From Microthrixaceae bacterium (GTDB taxonomy: Bacteria > Actinomycetota > Acidimicrobiia > Acidimicrobiales > Acidimicrobilacustridaceae), in the NCBI GenBank assembly GCA_947449015.1, contig CANFQA010000003.1:40434-104433 (forward strand): a DNA stretch of 64,000 nucleotides, read 5' to 3'. Under the pieces are notes generated by a model. It did no database searches, was not told the origin of the DNA, and was given only the letters and a program-made list of their open reading frames with translations. The position numbers and the translations under genes were made by a program. Positions 51,390-59,883 of the stretch are shown in pieces; the first letter of the stretch is position 1; each line of letters opens with the position of its first letter.

Positions 51390-52138
51390 ACGTTGAAGAT
51401 GCCTGGCCGCAGAAGCTCGAATCGCAGGAGCGGAAGTTTCTTGCCGGTCCACGTTCGCGCCGGCGCGAGCTGCTCACCGTTTTCCGGGTCGCCACCGAGT
51501 TTGTGTCGGGGTTCCGAAAGCTTCACTTCATGGGACCAGCGGTCACTGTGTTTGGGTCAGCCCGGAGCAAAGAGGGTGATGCAAACTATGCCCTCGGACG
51601 CGCCATGGGGGCCGCCCTTGGCGATCTTGGATTCGCGGTCATCACTGGTGGTGGCCCCGGAGCGATGGAGGCGGCGAATCGGGGAGTGAAGGATGTGGGT
51701 GGCCTGAGCATCGGATGCACGATCCAACTTCCCCACGAACAGGTCTCGAATCCCTATCTCGATATCAGTATCGACTTTCGGTACTTCTTCGTTCGCAAAG
51801 TGATGCTTGTGAAGTACTCGTATGCATTCGTGGTGATGCCCGGGGGGTTCGGCACTGTTGATGAATGGTTCGAGGCGCTCACGCTTATCCAGACCGCCAA
51901 GATTCATGAGTTCCCGGTGGTGGTGATCGGGGCTGAGTACTGGGCTCCCATTGTCAAGCAGCTCGAGACCATGGTCGAAGCGGGGATGATTTCCCGGTCC
52001 GACCTTGACCTGCTGCTGGTCACTGATTCGGTCGAGGAAGCGGCCCGTCATATCGACGAGATCTGTGTTTCGCGCTTCAATCTGGGTCGCGTTCTCCGTC
52101 CGATTCGGGCACTTGGGGAGAGTCCGATTCGGCCCTGA
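51386..52138 (+). CDS. LOG-family (TIGR00730-like) phosphoribohydrolase-like protein
   Basis: 250 residues. AVTVFGSARSKEGDANYALG, VITGGGPGAMEAANRGVKDV and VVMPGGFGTVDEWFEALTLI carry the lysine-decarboxylase-like fold with the P-G-G-x-G-T-x-x-E motif of cytokinin-activating LOG enzymes. LOG proteins release the free base from cytokinin nucleotides; bacterial members may act in nucleotide salvage. About 45 extra N-terminal residues (rich in Arg and Glu) precede the fold, as in longer actinobacterial members. Coupled by ATGA to the sulfotransferase gene. Confidence 0.87.
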   Translation: MNVEDAWPQKLESQERKFLAGPRSRRRELLTVFRVATEFVSGFRKLHFMGPAVTVFGSARSKEGDANYALGRAMGAALGDLGFAVITGGGPGAMEAANRGVKDVGGLSIGCTIQLPHEQVSNPYLDISIDFRYFFVRKVMLVKYSYAFVVMPGGFGTVDEWFEALTLIQTAKIHEFPVVVIGAEYWAPIVKQLETMVEAGMISRSDLDLLLVTDSVEEAARHIDEICVSRFNLGRVLRPIRALGESPIRP

Positions 52139-52222
52139 ACTGGAGGTGCTTCCTGCGCAAGCCGGTAATGGGGCAGACTGTGGCCACGCTCCTCACGAGG
52201 GGCGTTCCTCGAACGGATAGTC

Positions 52223-53506
52223 ATGAACATCCTGGTGGTAGGCGCAGGCGGCGTGGGAGCGTCGATGGCCTCGATCGCAGAAACACGTTCTTTTTTCAAC
52301 ACGTTCACACTCGCAGATATCTCTCTTGAGTCAGCGCAGCGGGCGATTGCCGAACTCGATGACCCCGGACGGTTTGTCGCCGCGCAGGTCGATGCCCGAA
52401 ACGAAGCTGACATCGTTCGCCTCATTGAAGCGTCGAAGGCCAACATCGTTGTCAACGCATGCGATCCGCGCCTGAACGAACCAATCTTCAACGCGTGCTT
52501 CACCGCCGGCGCCCATTACATGGACATGGCGATGACGTTGAGTAAGCCCCATCCGAGCGATCCCTTCAACCTCGTGGGCGCGCCGCTCGGCGAGGTGCAG
52601 CTCGCTGCCGATCAGCAGTGGCGCGACAAGGGACTCCTTGCGTTGGTGGGCATGGGTGTCGAACCGGGTCTGTCTGATGTGTTTGCCAAGTACGCCGCCG
52701 ATGTGCTGTTCGACACGATCGATGAGATCGGCGTCCGTGACGGCTCGAACCTTTCGATCGACGGCTTGGACTTCGCGCCGACCTTCTCGATCTGGACCAC
52801 TATTGAAGAGTGTCTGAACCCGCCGATCGTTTGGGAGAAGGAGCGGGGTCTCTACACGACTGACTGCTTCAGCGAACCCGAAGTTTTCCATTTCCCCTCG
52901 GGCATCGGACCCATCGAGTGCGTCAATGTTGAGCATGAGGAAGTTCTGCTGATTCCCCGTGAGGTTGACTGCAACCGCGTCACTTTCAAGTACGGGTTGG
53001 GCGCTGAGTTCATTGATTGGCTGAAGACATTCGCGTATCTCGGCCTCGACTCGACTGAGAAGATCAAGGTGGGCGACTCTCGTGTTGCGCCACGCGACAT
53101 GCTTGCTGCGCTGCTTCCCAACCCGGCCGAGTTGGGCCACCTGATGCACGGAAAGACCTGCGCTGGCACCTGGGTACGCGGCACCTACGACGGTGAATTG
53201 CGCGAGGTGTACCTCTACCACGTGGCCGATAACGAGACCACGATGCGCGACTGGGGTTCGCAAGCGGTGCTGTGGCAAACCGCGATCTGCCCGGTGGTCG
53301 CTCTCGAGCTCATCGCCACCGGCGGATGGGAGGGCGTCGGCGTGCGTGGCCCCGAGGCATTCGATGCTGCTCGCTACCTCAATTTGCTGGCCGACTACGG
53401 CTCCCATCACGGCATCCTCGAAATGGGCCCAGGCCTGTGGCCGACTCCCAAGCCAACTGGTCAGCCCGGTTGGGATCGACCGGTGAAGCGAGCCATCAAG
53501 CCCTGA
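52223..53506 (+). CDS. Saccharopine-dehydrogenase-family oxidoreductase
   Basis: 427 residues. NILVVGAGGVGASMASIAET is the NAD(P)-binding fold. NIVVNACDPRLNEPIFNACF and GAHYMDMAMTL follow as in saccharopine dehydrogenase/LYS1-like proteins. LVGMGVEPGLSDVFAKYAAD, next to the substrate site, is also typical. Members act in lysine, carboxynorspermidine or homospermidine metabolism, and many actinobacterial ones are uncharacterised. No signal peptide. It stands alone, with 84 bases upstream showing no clear promoter or strong ribosome-binding site. Confidence 0.84.
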   Translation: MNILVVGAGGVGASMASIAETRSFFNTFTLADISLESAQRAIAELDDPGRFVAAQVDARNEADIVRLIEASKANIVVNACDPRLNEPIFNACFTAGAHYMDMAMTLSKPHPSDPFNLVGAPLGEVQLAADQQWRDKGLLALVGMGVEPGLSDVFAKYAADVLFDTIDEIGVRDGSNLSIDGLDFAPTFSIWTTIEECLNPPIVWEKERGLYTTDCFSEPEVFHFPSGIGPIECVNVEHEEVLLIPREVDCNRVTFKYGLGAEFIDWLKTFAYLGLDSTEKIKVGDSRVAPRDMLAALLPNPAELGHLMHGKTCAGTWVRGTYDGELREVYLYHVADNETTMRDWGSQAVLWQTAICPVVALELIATGGWEGVGVRGPEAFDAARYLNLLADYGSHHGILEMGPGLWPTPKPTGQPGWDRPVKRAIKP

Positions 53507-53596
53507 GGTTCTGCACCGGTGGGGTATGAGACCTGGGATCGAATTCGTAGCTGATGCTGTCGAGCGTTTCGGGTTGTCCTCAGGCAGGATGGGTGC

Positions 53597-54625
53597 ATGC
53601 GGTCAATCCTGGCGAGTGTGATGCTGATTCTGACGCTCGCGTCCTGCGGTACCGCCGGAACATCCTCGGCGCGGTCACCGTTGTCAACCGACGGTGCGAG
53701 TCCGACCACTTCCACGGTTTTGGGGGCGAGACCGGAGGAACAGTTCGGACCGTCGGGGGCGCCTGTGTCGAGCGTCAGTCCCATCGGTGTCGGGGTTTCA
53801 CAGGTCGTCGTTACTGATCCCAGTCGAGCGACCGCACCTCGACCGCCGCTGCCAGGGTCATCCTCGCGAACGCTTGCGCTCACCATTCGCTATCCCATCA
53901 ACGAACCGGCCTCGGTTCGTGAACTCTCGGATATCGAGCCCTACGGTCGCTGGCCGTTAGTTGTATTCGCCCATGGCTTCGACGCATCCGCCGACACGTA
54001 TGCACCGTAGCTTCACGCCATCGCTGCAGCTGGGTTCGTGGTGGTCACACCCGAATTCCCGTTGGCGAGTAGCTCGATTCACGCTCCCGCGGTGGAAGGC
54101 GATGAACCTGCCCAGGCGCGAGATGTGAACTTTCTTGTGGACCTGTTCGTCGACTCCAAGGCGCCGGCCCCATTCGATCAGGTGATCTCACCAGGACCGG
54201 CTGGGGTCATGGGGCATTCTGATGGTGCTCAGACAATGCTGCTATCGGGATATGCACCCGCATATATCGACCGGCGTATCGGAGCGGTCGTGGCTGTGTC
54301 TGGCCGGTACAGCGCCTTCGGGGGTCAATGGTTCGGTCTCGGTGCTCCACCCATGCTCGTGTTACAGGCGTCTGCTGATGAGTTGAATTCGTTTACGTAC
54401 GGGATCGAACTTGTGCAGAAGGATCTCCATGCTGCGCAACTCGTCGCCGTCGACGCAGTGACCCATCTCGGTGCGGTCACCGATCCCGCGGCAGTACCGC
54501 CAGTGGCGAATCTCGTTGCAGACACATTTGCGTTTCGACTTCGCGGTGATCTTGCGGCGCAGCTGCGCCTTTCCGATGACCTCGGCCGACCACCGCTGCG
54601 TTTGGTCGCCTCGCATGAGGGCTGA
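53597..54625 (+). pseudogene. Lipoprotein alpha/beta hydrolase interrupted by an in-frame amber codon
   Basis: One reading frame of 342 codons runs from the ATG at 53597 to the TGA at 54625, broken only by TAG at 54008-54010. The first part has a lipoprotein signal (LASVMLILTLASC), a Ser/Thr/Pro linker and LVVFAHGFDASADTYAP. The second continues LHAIAAAGFVVVTPEFPLAS without a frame change and contains GVMGHSDGAQTML, the nucleophile elbow. In relatives a Leu-like residue is expected at the stop (D-T-Y-A-x-L-L), so one substitution such as TTG to TAG explains it. The GTG at 54038 has no ribosome-binding site, so the second half is unlikely to be a gene of its own. A sequencing error or read-through are alternatives. 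Confidence 0.75.
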
Positions 54626-54662
54626 ACCTCGGCGACTGATGGAGCATCGCACTAGGTTGCCT

Positions 54663-54672
54663 ACCGATCGGT
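54663..54672. promoter_or_regulatory. Palindrome ACCGATCGGT, candidate operator
   Basis: A perfect 10-bp palindrome beginning 29 bases before the TAAAAT box of the enoyl-CoA hydratase gene, at or near its -35 position. TetR-type repressors of acyl-CoA genes bind such sites, but no regulator gene is adjacent. Confidence 0.35.
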
Positions 54673-54691
54673 GAGTGAAAGAGCCGATCAG

Positions 54692-54697
54692 TAAAAT
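54692..54697 (+). promoter_or_regulatory. -10 box for enoyl-CoA hydratase gene
   Basis: TAAAAT, predicting a leader of about 20 bases that includes GGGGAG just before the ATG at 54724. Confidence 0.5.
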
Positions 54698-54723
54698 GAT
54701 CGATCACTGGGAATCGGGGAGTC

Positions 54724-55515
54724 ATGTCAACTGTCGAGGTCATCTCTGTCGAGCCGCATATCTCGATGATCCGGTTGAATCGCCCTGATCGCCTGAATGC
54801 GCTCACCTTTGAAATGGTCGCCGAAATTCACGACGCGCTCGATGCGGTGGGCAATGACCCTGAGTGCAAGGTCGTCATCCTCACTGGCGAAGGCCGCGGA
54901 TTCAGCGCTGGCCTTGATCTCAAAGATTGGGGCACCGCTCCCGGGCCCGGCGAACATCCACATGTCCGCGCTGGCATCGATGCGCAGACGTTCATCTCCA
55001 ACCTCACTGTTCATATGCGAGATCTTCCCCAGGTGATCATCGCGGCGGTGAACGGCCCGGCGTTCGGTGGTGGCCTGGCGCTGGCTTGTGCTGCTGACAT
55101 CCGACTGGCTGCGCCGAGCGCACGTTTCTGCTCGGCGTTCATTCGCACCGGACTTTCTGGAACCGATATCGGCATCACCTATTTGTTGCCGAAGTTGATC
55201 GGTAACGCCCGAGCCTTTGATCTCATCCTCACCGGCCGCGATATCGATGCGGCCGAGGCGTTACAGATGGGTTTGGTGTCACGAGTCTCCGAAGAAGGAG
55301 CACTCGATGAACTGGCTCTTGGCTACGCCCGACAGATGGCGGCGTATACGGCGACGGGGCTCCGCACCACCAAAGAGGTGCTCTGGCACAACACCGATGC
55401 GCCCAGTCTGGCTAGTGCGCTCGCGGTTGAAATCCGCAATCAGAACCTCATGCAATATGCCCCGGATGTGCGCGAGTACATGAAGAACTATCGCCAACAG
55501 ACCACTGGTGGCTGA
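54724..55515 (+). CDS. Enoyl-CoA hydratase/isomerase family protein
   Basis: 263 residues of the crotonase fold. MIRLNRPDRLNALTFEMVAE is the N-terminal signature. GRGFSAGLDLKDWG and GPAFGGGLALACAADIRLAA build the oxyanion hole (A-G-x-D-L and G-x-x-x-G-G-G). FIRTGLSGTDIGITYLLPKL holds Asp where the catalytic Glu of short-chain hydratases usually sits, a pattern common in isomerase-like actinobacterial members. It acts on a CoA thioester in fatty-acid or sterol-type degradation; the substrate is unknown. Upstream lie a TAAAAT box and a palindrome. Confidence 0.87.
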   Translation: MSTVEVISVEPHISMIRLNRPDRLNALTFEMVAEIHDALDAVGNDPECKVVILTGEGRGFSAGLDLKDWGTAPGPGEHPHVRAGIDAQTFISNLTVHMRDLPQVIIAAVNGPAFGGGLALACAADIRLAAPSARFCSAFIRTGLSGTDIGITYLLPKLIGNARAFDLILTGRDIDAAEALQMGLVSRVSEEGALDELALGYARQMAAYTATGLRTTKEVLWHNTDAPSLASALAVEIRNQNLMQYAPDVREYMKNYRQQTTGG

Positions 55516-55538
55516 TCGCTGCGTGCTTCCGCGTTTGA

Positions 55539-56168
55539 TTAGCGGATGGCGCCGAGGTGCACGACGTACCACTGACCACGCCATGAGATGAGCGAGCTCA
55601 CCGGGATCACCTTTGTGGTTCCTCCCACATCGAAGCGCAGCTTCGTGCCGTAGACCCGCCAGTAGCCGATCAGGTTGTATTCCTCACCGGGCTTGACCCA
55701 GACAGCAGCATCGGGAACATCCACGCCGACATAGGTCGCGTTTGCGGCACCGGCACCGAGTTGTGTGTGGGCGTCATGGGTGTCGGTCTTGAACTCGGCG
55801 ATCAGTCGGTTCTTCCAGTCGGCCGCCGGATCGGTGTTCTTCTTCACCTGTTTGTAAGCCTCGACCGGGAAAAACGAGGAGAGGGCGATGGTGTGATCAT
55901 CAGCGATGATGGCTCGCCCAAGCGCTGTCATTCGTTCCTGGAATTCGGCGCTCGATGCAGTCGGCTTTTCATCAGTTTGAGGCAGGGTGGCCCGATTGAT
56001 TGTGGAGGTCGGAGCGACGGTGGTGGTGGCTTCGGTGGAGGCCGGAGCGCTTTGGTGGTTTGAGGAACCGCCCGAGCAAGCGCTCAGCACTGGCGCAACA
56101 ATCAGCAGGCCGACTGCGAAGCCGAGCGCGGTGCGGTTGGCAAAACGGCGATGGCCATGGATTGGCAT
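55539..56168 (-). CDS. Putative lipoprotein, unknown function
   Basis: 209 residues, no family recognised. The signal peptide ends LIVAPVLSACSGGS, a lipobox with Cys31. A Ser/Thr-rich linker (about 32-70) is followed by a mixed alpha/beta domain of about 135 residues. That domain includes FFPVEAYKQVKKNTDPAADW and ends in KVIPVSSLISWRGQWYVVHL, a W-R-G-x-W-Y-V-x-H-L strand pattern seen in secreted actinobacterial proteins. Its start overlaps the SfLAP-like gene stop by one base (TGATG), so it is coupled to that membrane protein. Confidence 0.75.
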   Translation of the reverse strand: MPIHGHRRFANRTALGFAVGLLIVAPVLSACSGGSSNHQSAPASTEATTTVAPTSTINRATLPQTDEKPTASSAEFQERMTALGRAIIADDHTIALSSFFPVEAYKQVKKNTDPAADWKNRLIAEFKTDTHDAHTQLGAGAANATYVGVDVPDAAVWVKPGEEYNLIGYWRVYGTKLRFDVGGTTKVIPVSSLISWRGQWYVVHLGAIR

Positions 56169-56824
56169 CAGATGGCCCGGTAGAGGAGATAGAACCCGAA
56201 CCCCACCTCAATGGTGAGGGTGATGACTCGCTGATGGTTCGTCACGAATCGGGTCACCGCAGCAAAGATGGGAACTGACCGTCGGGGCAGACCAATGCGA
56301 ATGAGCATCGGCACAGTGACCGGGATCGAGGTGATGGCCAGCGCGATGGCCACTGCAATCACCTTCGCTGAGGTGGACGCTGCAGACTCGCTCACTGTGT
56401 GCATCGCGGGCAGGTACAACACGATGGTGGACAGATTGCTGATCATGAGACCGAAGCCAAGGGCATAGACCGCAAGCAGCCCACTCTCGGTTTTGGGGTC
56501 GCTGGTCTGCACAGGTGTTCCGGTGTCGCTGTGTGTGCGAGAACGCAGCAGCGATATCACCGCAAGTGATAGCAGCACGATGCCGAGCAGCCCATAGACA
56601 TCGTGGGTGACCTGGACCTGCGTGGCGCTTGGCTGCGAGTGATGACTGACTAAAAGTCCGCCAACGGTAAGTGCCGCAAGCACCGTGAGCACACCGAAAG
56701 CGAAACTGGCACCTCTGGCAAGCGATCGACGACCACCAAGAACGAGGACGATTCCGGCCAGAACTGTGGGGCTCACTGCGGCGCCGAGAGAAAGCGGGAT
56801 GACCTTGCTGAGGAGATCGTTCAT
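56168..56824 (-). CDS. GAP/SfLAP-family membrane protein
   Basis: 218 residues with six hydrophobic helices. IPLSLGAAVSPTVLAGIVLV at the N-terminus, then LGFGLMISNLSTIVLYLPAM and ITSIPVTVPMLI, fit the GAP (Sap, sulfolipid-addressing protein-like) family, distant relatives of LysE exporters. Mycobacterial members help move glycolipids. TAGCGT, partly formed by the stop codon of the upstream MFS gene (56837-56839), lies 9 bases before the ATG and may act as a promoter. The protein is coupled to a lipoprotein gene downstream. Confidence 0.8.
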   Translation of the reverse strand: MNDLLSKVIPLSLGAAVSPTVLAGIVLVLGGRRSLARGASFAFGVLTVLAALTVGGLLVSHHSQPSATQVQVTHDVYGLLGIVLLSLAVISLLRSRTHSDTGTPVQTSDPKTESGLLAVYALGFGLMISNLSTIVLYLPAMHTVSESAASTSAKVIAVAIALAITSIPVTVPMLIRIGLPRRSVPIFAAVTRFVTNHQRVITLTIEVGFGFYLLYRAI

Positions 56825-56836
56825 CGTGCGATGACG

Positions 56837-58042
56837 CTAACCGTTGGTCGGCGAGTTGGAGGTTCTCTCGTACGCGTTCCATCGAAGGCGGGAGATGACC
56901 ACAAACACCAGCATCAGCACTGATGTGGTTGTGAAAACGCTGAATCTTCCGAAGCTGCCATAGAGAGCAGAGCCACCGAGCGCGGCCAGTCCAGCGACAG
57001 CAAGACCAGTGGCGCCGAGGAGCCCCTGGCCGGTGGCGAGTTGCTCCGGAGGGGTGCTCATAGCCACCGCCACCTGATTGCCGGGCATGGTGAATGCATC
57101 GGCGCTGGCGTGCACTCCGGACACCACGATCAGCAGCCACAGCGGGCCGATGCCGTAGACGAAGGTGCATGCTGCGGCCACAGTGATGCTGAGGGTGAGC
57201 ACGCGGATTGGTCCGCGTGACTGGGCAAGAGCGCCACCTCGTGAGGCGAAGAAGATCATGGGGAGCGTGAAAGCGCTGACTGTGACGCCAATGAGCCAGG
57301 TCGGCGCATTGAGGTCGCGAAGCAAAATTGCCCAAATTGCCTCGAACATCCCAATGGTCAGGTAGAAGGCGATTGCAGCAGCGAGGGCCGATTGCATTGC
57401 TGGGCGGGCAATGAGCGAACGCAGGGCGCGCTGTGTGCGGTCCTGCGGTCCTGAGGTGAGATTGACCCGTTCGATGAGGATGAACACGACCACGTAGGTG
57501 ACGAAGAGAAAGAGAAACGGCGCGCGCAGGTTGATCAACTGCGCCAGCACAGCGGCGATGAGCGGACCGAGCACGAATCCGCTGACGTCGAACGCCGTTT
57601 GTCGACCGAGGTTTGCCCCGACCCGAGCGGGATCCCTGGCGATGACAACCCGCCGCACTGCGGGAGCGACCATGCCAGTTCCCAATCCGAACAGCAGTCG
57701 ACCGCCGACCCACTGCCACAGGTCGGTGGCGAAGACCATCCAGAGCATGCTGGCTGCCGCGATGCCCATGCCGGTTCGGACCATCAGCGCTGTCCGACCA
57801 CGGTCAGCGAATCGGGACAGGAACATCTGGGAGGCAAAACCGCTGGCGAATCCGGCGAACGCAATCAGCCCGACAGCTCCATCGGTGAAGTGGAATTTGT
57901 CTCGGATATCGGCGAGGAGTGTGAACACGATGCCGTACCCGATCGACATCAATGCGGTGAGGATGAACAGCAGCCACAGCGCTGATGGGGGTCGATCATC
58001 CCCAGGTTCGGAGGGCGCGATTGATTGGTTTTGGTCAGTCAT
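56837..58042 (-). CDS. MFS transporter
   Basis: 401 residues with 12 helices. The ATG at 58042 has GGGGG 5 bases upstream; the longer frame to 58123 lacks one. ALMSIGYGIVFTLLADIRDK begins helix 1, and SRFADRGRTALMVRTGMG is motif A. VRRVVIARDPARVGANLGRQ and DVSGFVLGPLIAAVLAQLIN resemble DHA1-type exporters (motif C G-x2-x-G-P). An aaccta segment at 58063-58068, read on the minus strand as TAGGTT, is a candidate -10 box. The substrate is unknown. Divergent from the DUF4010 gene. Confidence 0.88.
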   Translation of the reverse strand: MTDQNQSIAPSEPGDDRPPSALWLLFILTALMSIGYGIVFTLLADIRDKFHFTDGAVGLIAFAGFASGFASQMFLSRFADRGRTALMVRTGMGIAAASMLWMVFATDLWQWVGGRLLFGLGTGMVAPAVRRVVIARDPARVGANLGRQTAFDVSGFVLGPLIAAVLAQLINLRAPFLFLFVTYVVVFILIERVNLTSGPQDRTQRALRSLIARPAMQSALAAAIAFYLTIGMFEAIWAILLRDLNAPTWLIGVTVSAFTLPMIFFASRGGALAQSRGPIRVLTLSITVAAACTFVYGIGPLWLLIVVSGVHASADAFTMPGNQVAVAMSTPPEQLATGQGLLGATGLAVAGLAALGGSALYGSFGRFSVFTTTSVLMLVFVVISRLRWNAYERTSNSPTNG

Positions 58043-58153
58043 GTTGCCCCCTGTGTGCGGAGAACCTAGCCCGCTCGGTGTCGGCGAGGCTTTGATGGGA
58101 ACACCGCAACGGGGTGGTGCCATCGAGGAGGTCCACTGCGATGATCGCCGAAC

Positions 58154-59044
58154 ATGACCTCTGAGGAACGCAGGGACGCGATCATCTTTTTGGTGATCGC
58201 GTTCGTTGCGCTTCCACTGCTCCCGAATCGCTCATTCGGTCCCTACGGTGCCCTCAATCCGCACCGCATCACCCTCGCAGTGCTTGCGTTTACAGCGATC
58301 TCGTCGCTCGGATATCTCGCAGTACGAGCGGTCGGCCCTCGTCGTGGGTCCGCTGTTGCCGGCTTTGCTGGCGGATTCGTCTCGGCAACGGCAACTACGG
58401 CGATGCTGGCCCGTCGATCCCACGACGGGGAAGACAGTTCGGTCATGGTGTCAGCAGCGCTCTTGGCCAGTGTGGCGACGTTCGTGCAACTGGTGGCAGT
58501 TCTCGCCGTTGTCGATCGAAAATTGTCCTGGCAGATCCTGCCGGCCTGCGCGGTTGGCATTGCTGTACTGCTAGCGCTTGGCGCGGTCGGGTTTCGTAGA
58601 TCTGCGGATCGGGAACCGTCGGCTGTATCCGGCGACGAGCTGACGCAAGGTCACGCGATCAACCCAAACGGCGCCGATGGTGTTCGGTCGCATCCGTTCT
58701 CCTTGCGCGCTGCGCTGCTGTTCGCCATGGTGCTGACCCTCGCCTCGTTTTTGGGCGAGTGGGCAGCGGCATCGTTGGGCGGTGGCGCGTCGGTTCTCGT
58801 CGCAGGCTTCACCGGCTTGGCTGATGCCCATGCCGGAGCCTTGGCCGTGGCATCGATGTCGCTTCAGGGTGATATCTCCTCATCGACCGCCGGCCTCGCC
58901 GTGGGGGCAGCGGTCCTGGGCAACATGGTCGTCAAGGTGGTTGTGTCTCTTGTGCTCGGAGGACGGGGTTTCGGTCTCCGATTCGCCGCTGCTGTCGTGC
59001 CGGCGACTGCAGCATTCGTCCTATGCGCCTCGCTCTCGGGTTGA
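58154..59044 (+). CDS. DUF4010 (MgtC/SapB C-terminal) membrane protein
   Basis: 296 residues, mostly hydrophobic helices. EERRDAIIFLVIAFVALPLL, then NRSFGPYGALNPHRITLAVL and GFAGGFVSATATTAMLARRS, are the DUF4010 hallmarks. Full-length relatives (about 420 residues) carry an MgtC/SapB domain in front; here the frame is closed by TGA at 58142-58144, so only the C-terminal half exists and no MgtC gene is adjacent. The strong GAGGAGG (58125-58131) serves an ATG at 58141 in another frame, a 7-codon ORF that ends at 58164 inside this gene. The function is unknown. Confidence 0.83.
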   Translation: MTSEERRDAIIFLVIAFVALPLLPNRSFGPYGALNPHRITLAVLAFTAISSLGYLAVRAVGPRRGSAVAGFAGGFVSATATTAMLARRSHDGEDSSVMVSAALLASVATFVQLVAVLAVVDRKLSWQILPACAVGIAVLLALGAVGFRRSADREPSAVSGDELTQGHAINPNGADGVRSHPFSLRAALLFAMVLTLASFLGEWAAASLGGGASVLVAGFTGLADAHAGALAVASMSLQGDISSSTAGLAVGAAVLGNMVVKVVVSLVLGGRGFGLRFAAAVVPATAAFVLCASLSG

Positions 59045-59058
59045 GCAGACGCTGGGGG

Positions 59059-59064
59059 TAGCGT
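59059..59064 (+). promoter_or_regulatory. Candidate -10 box for the FrnE-like gene
   Basis: TAGCGT, about 70 bases before the ATG at 59136. No clear -35 was assigned. Confidence 0.3.
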
Positions 59065-59135
59065 GACCAGAAGTCCGTGCTCGCGGACGTTGGTGACGAG
59101 AACGCGATCCGCCTCATGGGTCGGGAGGAGCCGGG

Positions 59136-59879
59136 ATGCCAGAGTCCGGAATGCCAGGGTCCGAGAGTGCTTCGGAATCTTCGATGCGTATTGATATTTG
59201 GTCCGATGTCGTCTGCCCATGGTGCGCGATCGGTAAGGCACACCTCGATGAAGCACTTGGTTCCTTCGAACATGCCGACGAGGTCGTCATTCGCTGGCAC
59301 AGCTTCGAACTCGATCCGAGTGCGCCTGCGGTACGCACGGGCAACTATGCGGGAATGATTGCCAAGAAGTACGGCATGGACGACGAGCAGGCCCAGGCGA
59401 TGGTCGATCAGATGACCGCGCGCGGCGAAGCCATCGGCGTGGATTTCCGATTCGATCGGGTGCAGCCCGGGAACACCTTCGATGCCCACCGGGTCATTCA
59501 TCTTGGCGGTCTGCGCGGTATCCAGACCGAGGTGAAGTCACGAATGCTGAAGGGTTATCTGAGCGATGGTGAAGCCATCGGACTACCCGAGGTGGTGCAC
59601 AAGCTCGCTGTTGAGGCCGGACTCGACCCCGATGAAGTCACCGCAGTGCTCGAGACCGAAGCGTTCGCCGATGATGTGCGCGCCGATGAACTGCTGGCCT
59701 CACAGCTCCAGGTCACTGGTGTGCCGTTCTTCGTGTTCGACGGTCGGCTGGCAGTTGCCGGAGCGCAACCGCCGGAGGTCCTTCTCGAGGTACTGCAACG
59801 GGCATGGTCCGATCGTGAACCTCAGCTCGAGATTGTCGCCGACGGCGATGCCTGTGGCCCTGAGGGCTGCGAGATCTGA
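59136..59879 (+). CDS. FrnE-like DsbA-family oxidoreductase
   Basis: 247 residues. The ATG at 59136 follows GGGAGGAG by 5 bases; an internal Met at 59184 starts at the fold itself. MRIDIWSDVVCPWCAIGKAH contains the thioredoxin C-P-W-C centre. VIRWHSFELDPSAP, NTFDAHRVIHLG and LQVTGVPFFVFDGRLAVAGA (the cis-Pro loop V-P) are typical of FrnE/DsbA-like cytosolic enzymes. The C-terminus ends in CGPEGC, a second Cys pair often seen in this group. It is probably a disulfide or glutathione-transferase-kappa-like reductase. Four bases from the convergent DDN gene. Confidence 0.9.
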   Translation: MPESGMPGSESASESSMRIDIWSDVVCPWCAIGKAHLDEALGSFEHADEVVIRWHSFELDPSAPAVRTGNYAGMIAKKYGMDDEQAQAMVDQMTARGEAIGVDFRFDRVQPGNTFDAHRVIHLGGLRGIQTEVKSRMLKGYLSDGEAIGLPEVVHKLAVEAGLDPDEVTAVLETEAFADDVRADELLASQLQVTGVPFFVFDGRLAVAGAQPPEVLLEVLQRAWSDREPQLEIVADGDACGPEGCEI

Positions 59880-59883
59880 GCGG

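Noticed and set aside
54038..54625. A separate alpha/beta-hydrolase gene starting at GTG 54038
   Set aside because: It lacks the N-terminal strands, has no ribosome-binding site or promoter, and continues the frame of the upstream half across a single TAG.
56208..57719. A 503-codon open frame on the minus strand, rich in Arg and His
   Set aside because: It is a shadow of the SfLAP-like and MFS genes on the same strand, which have clear membrane-protein motifs.
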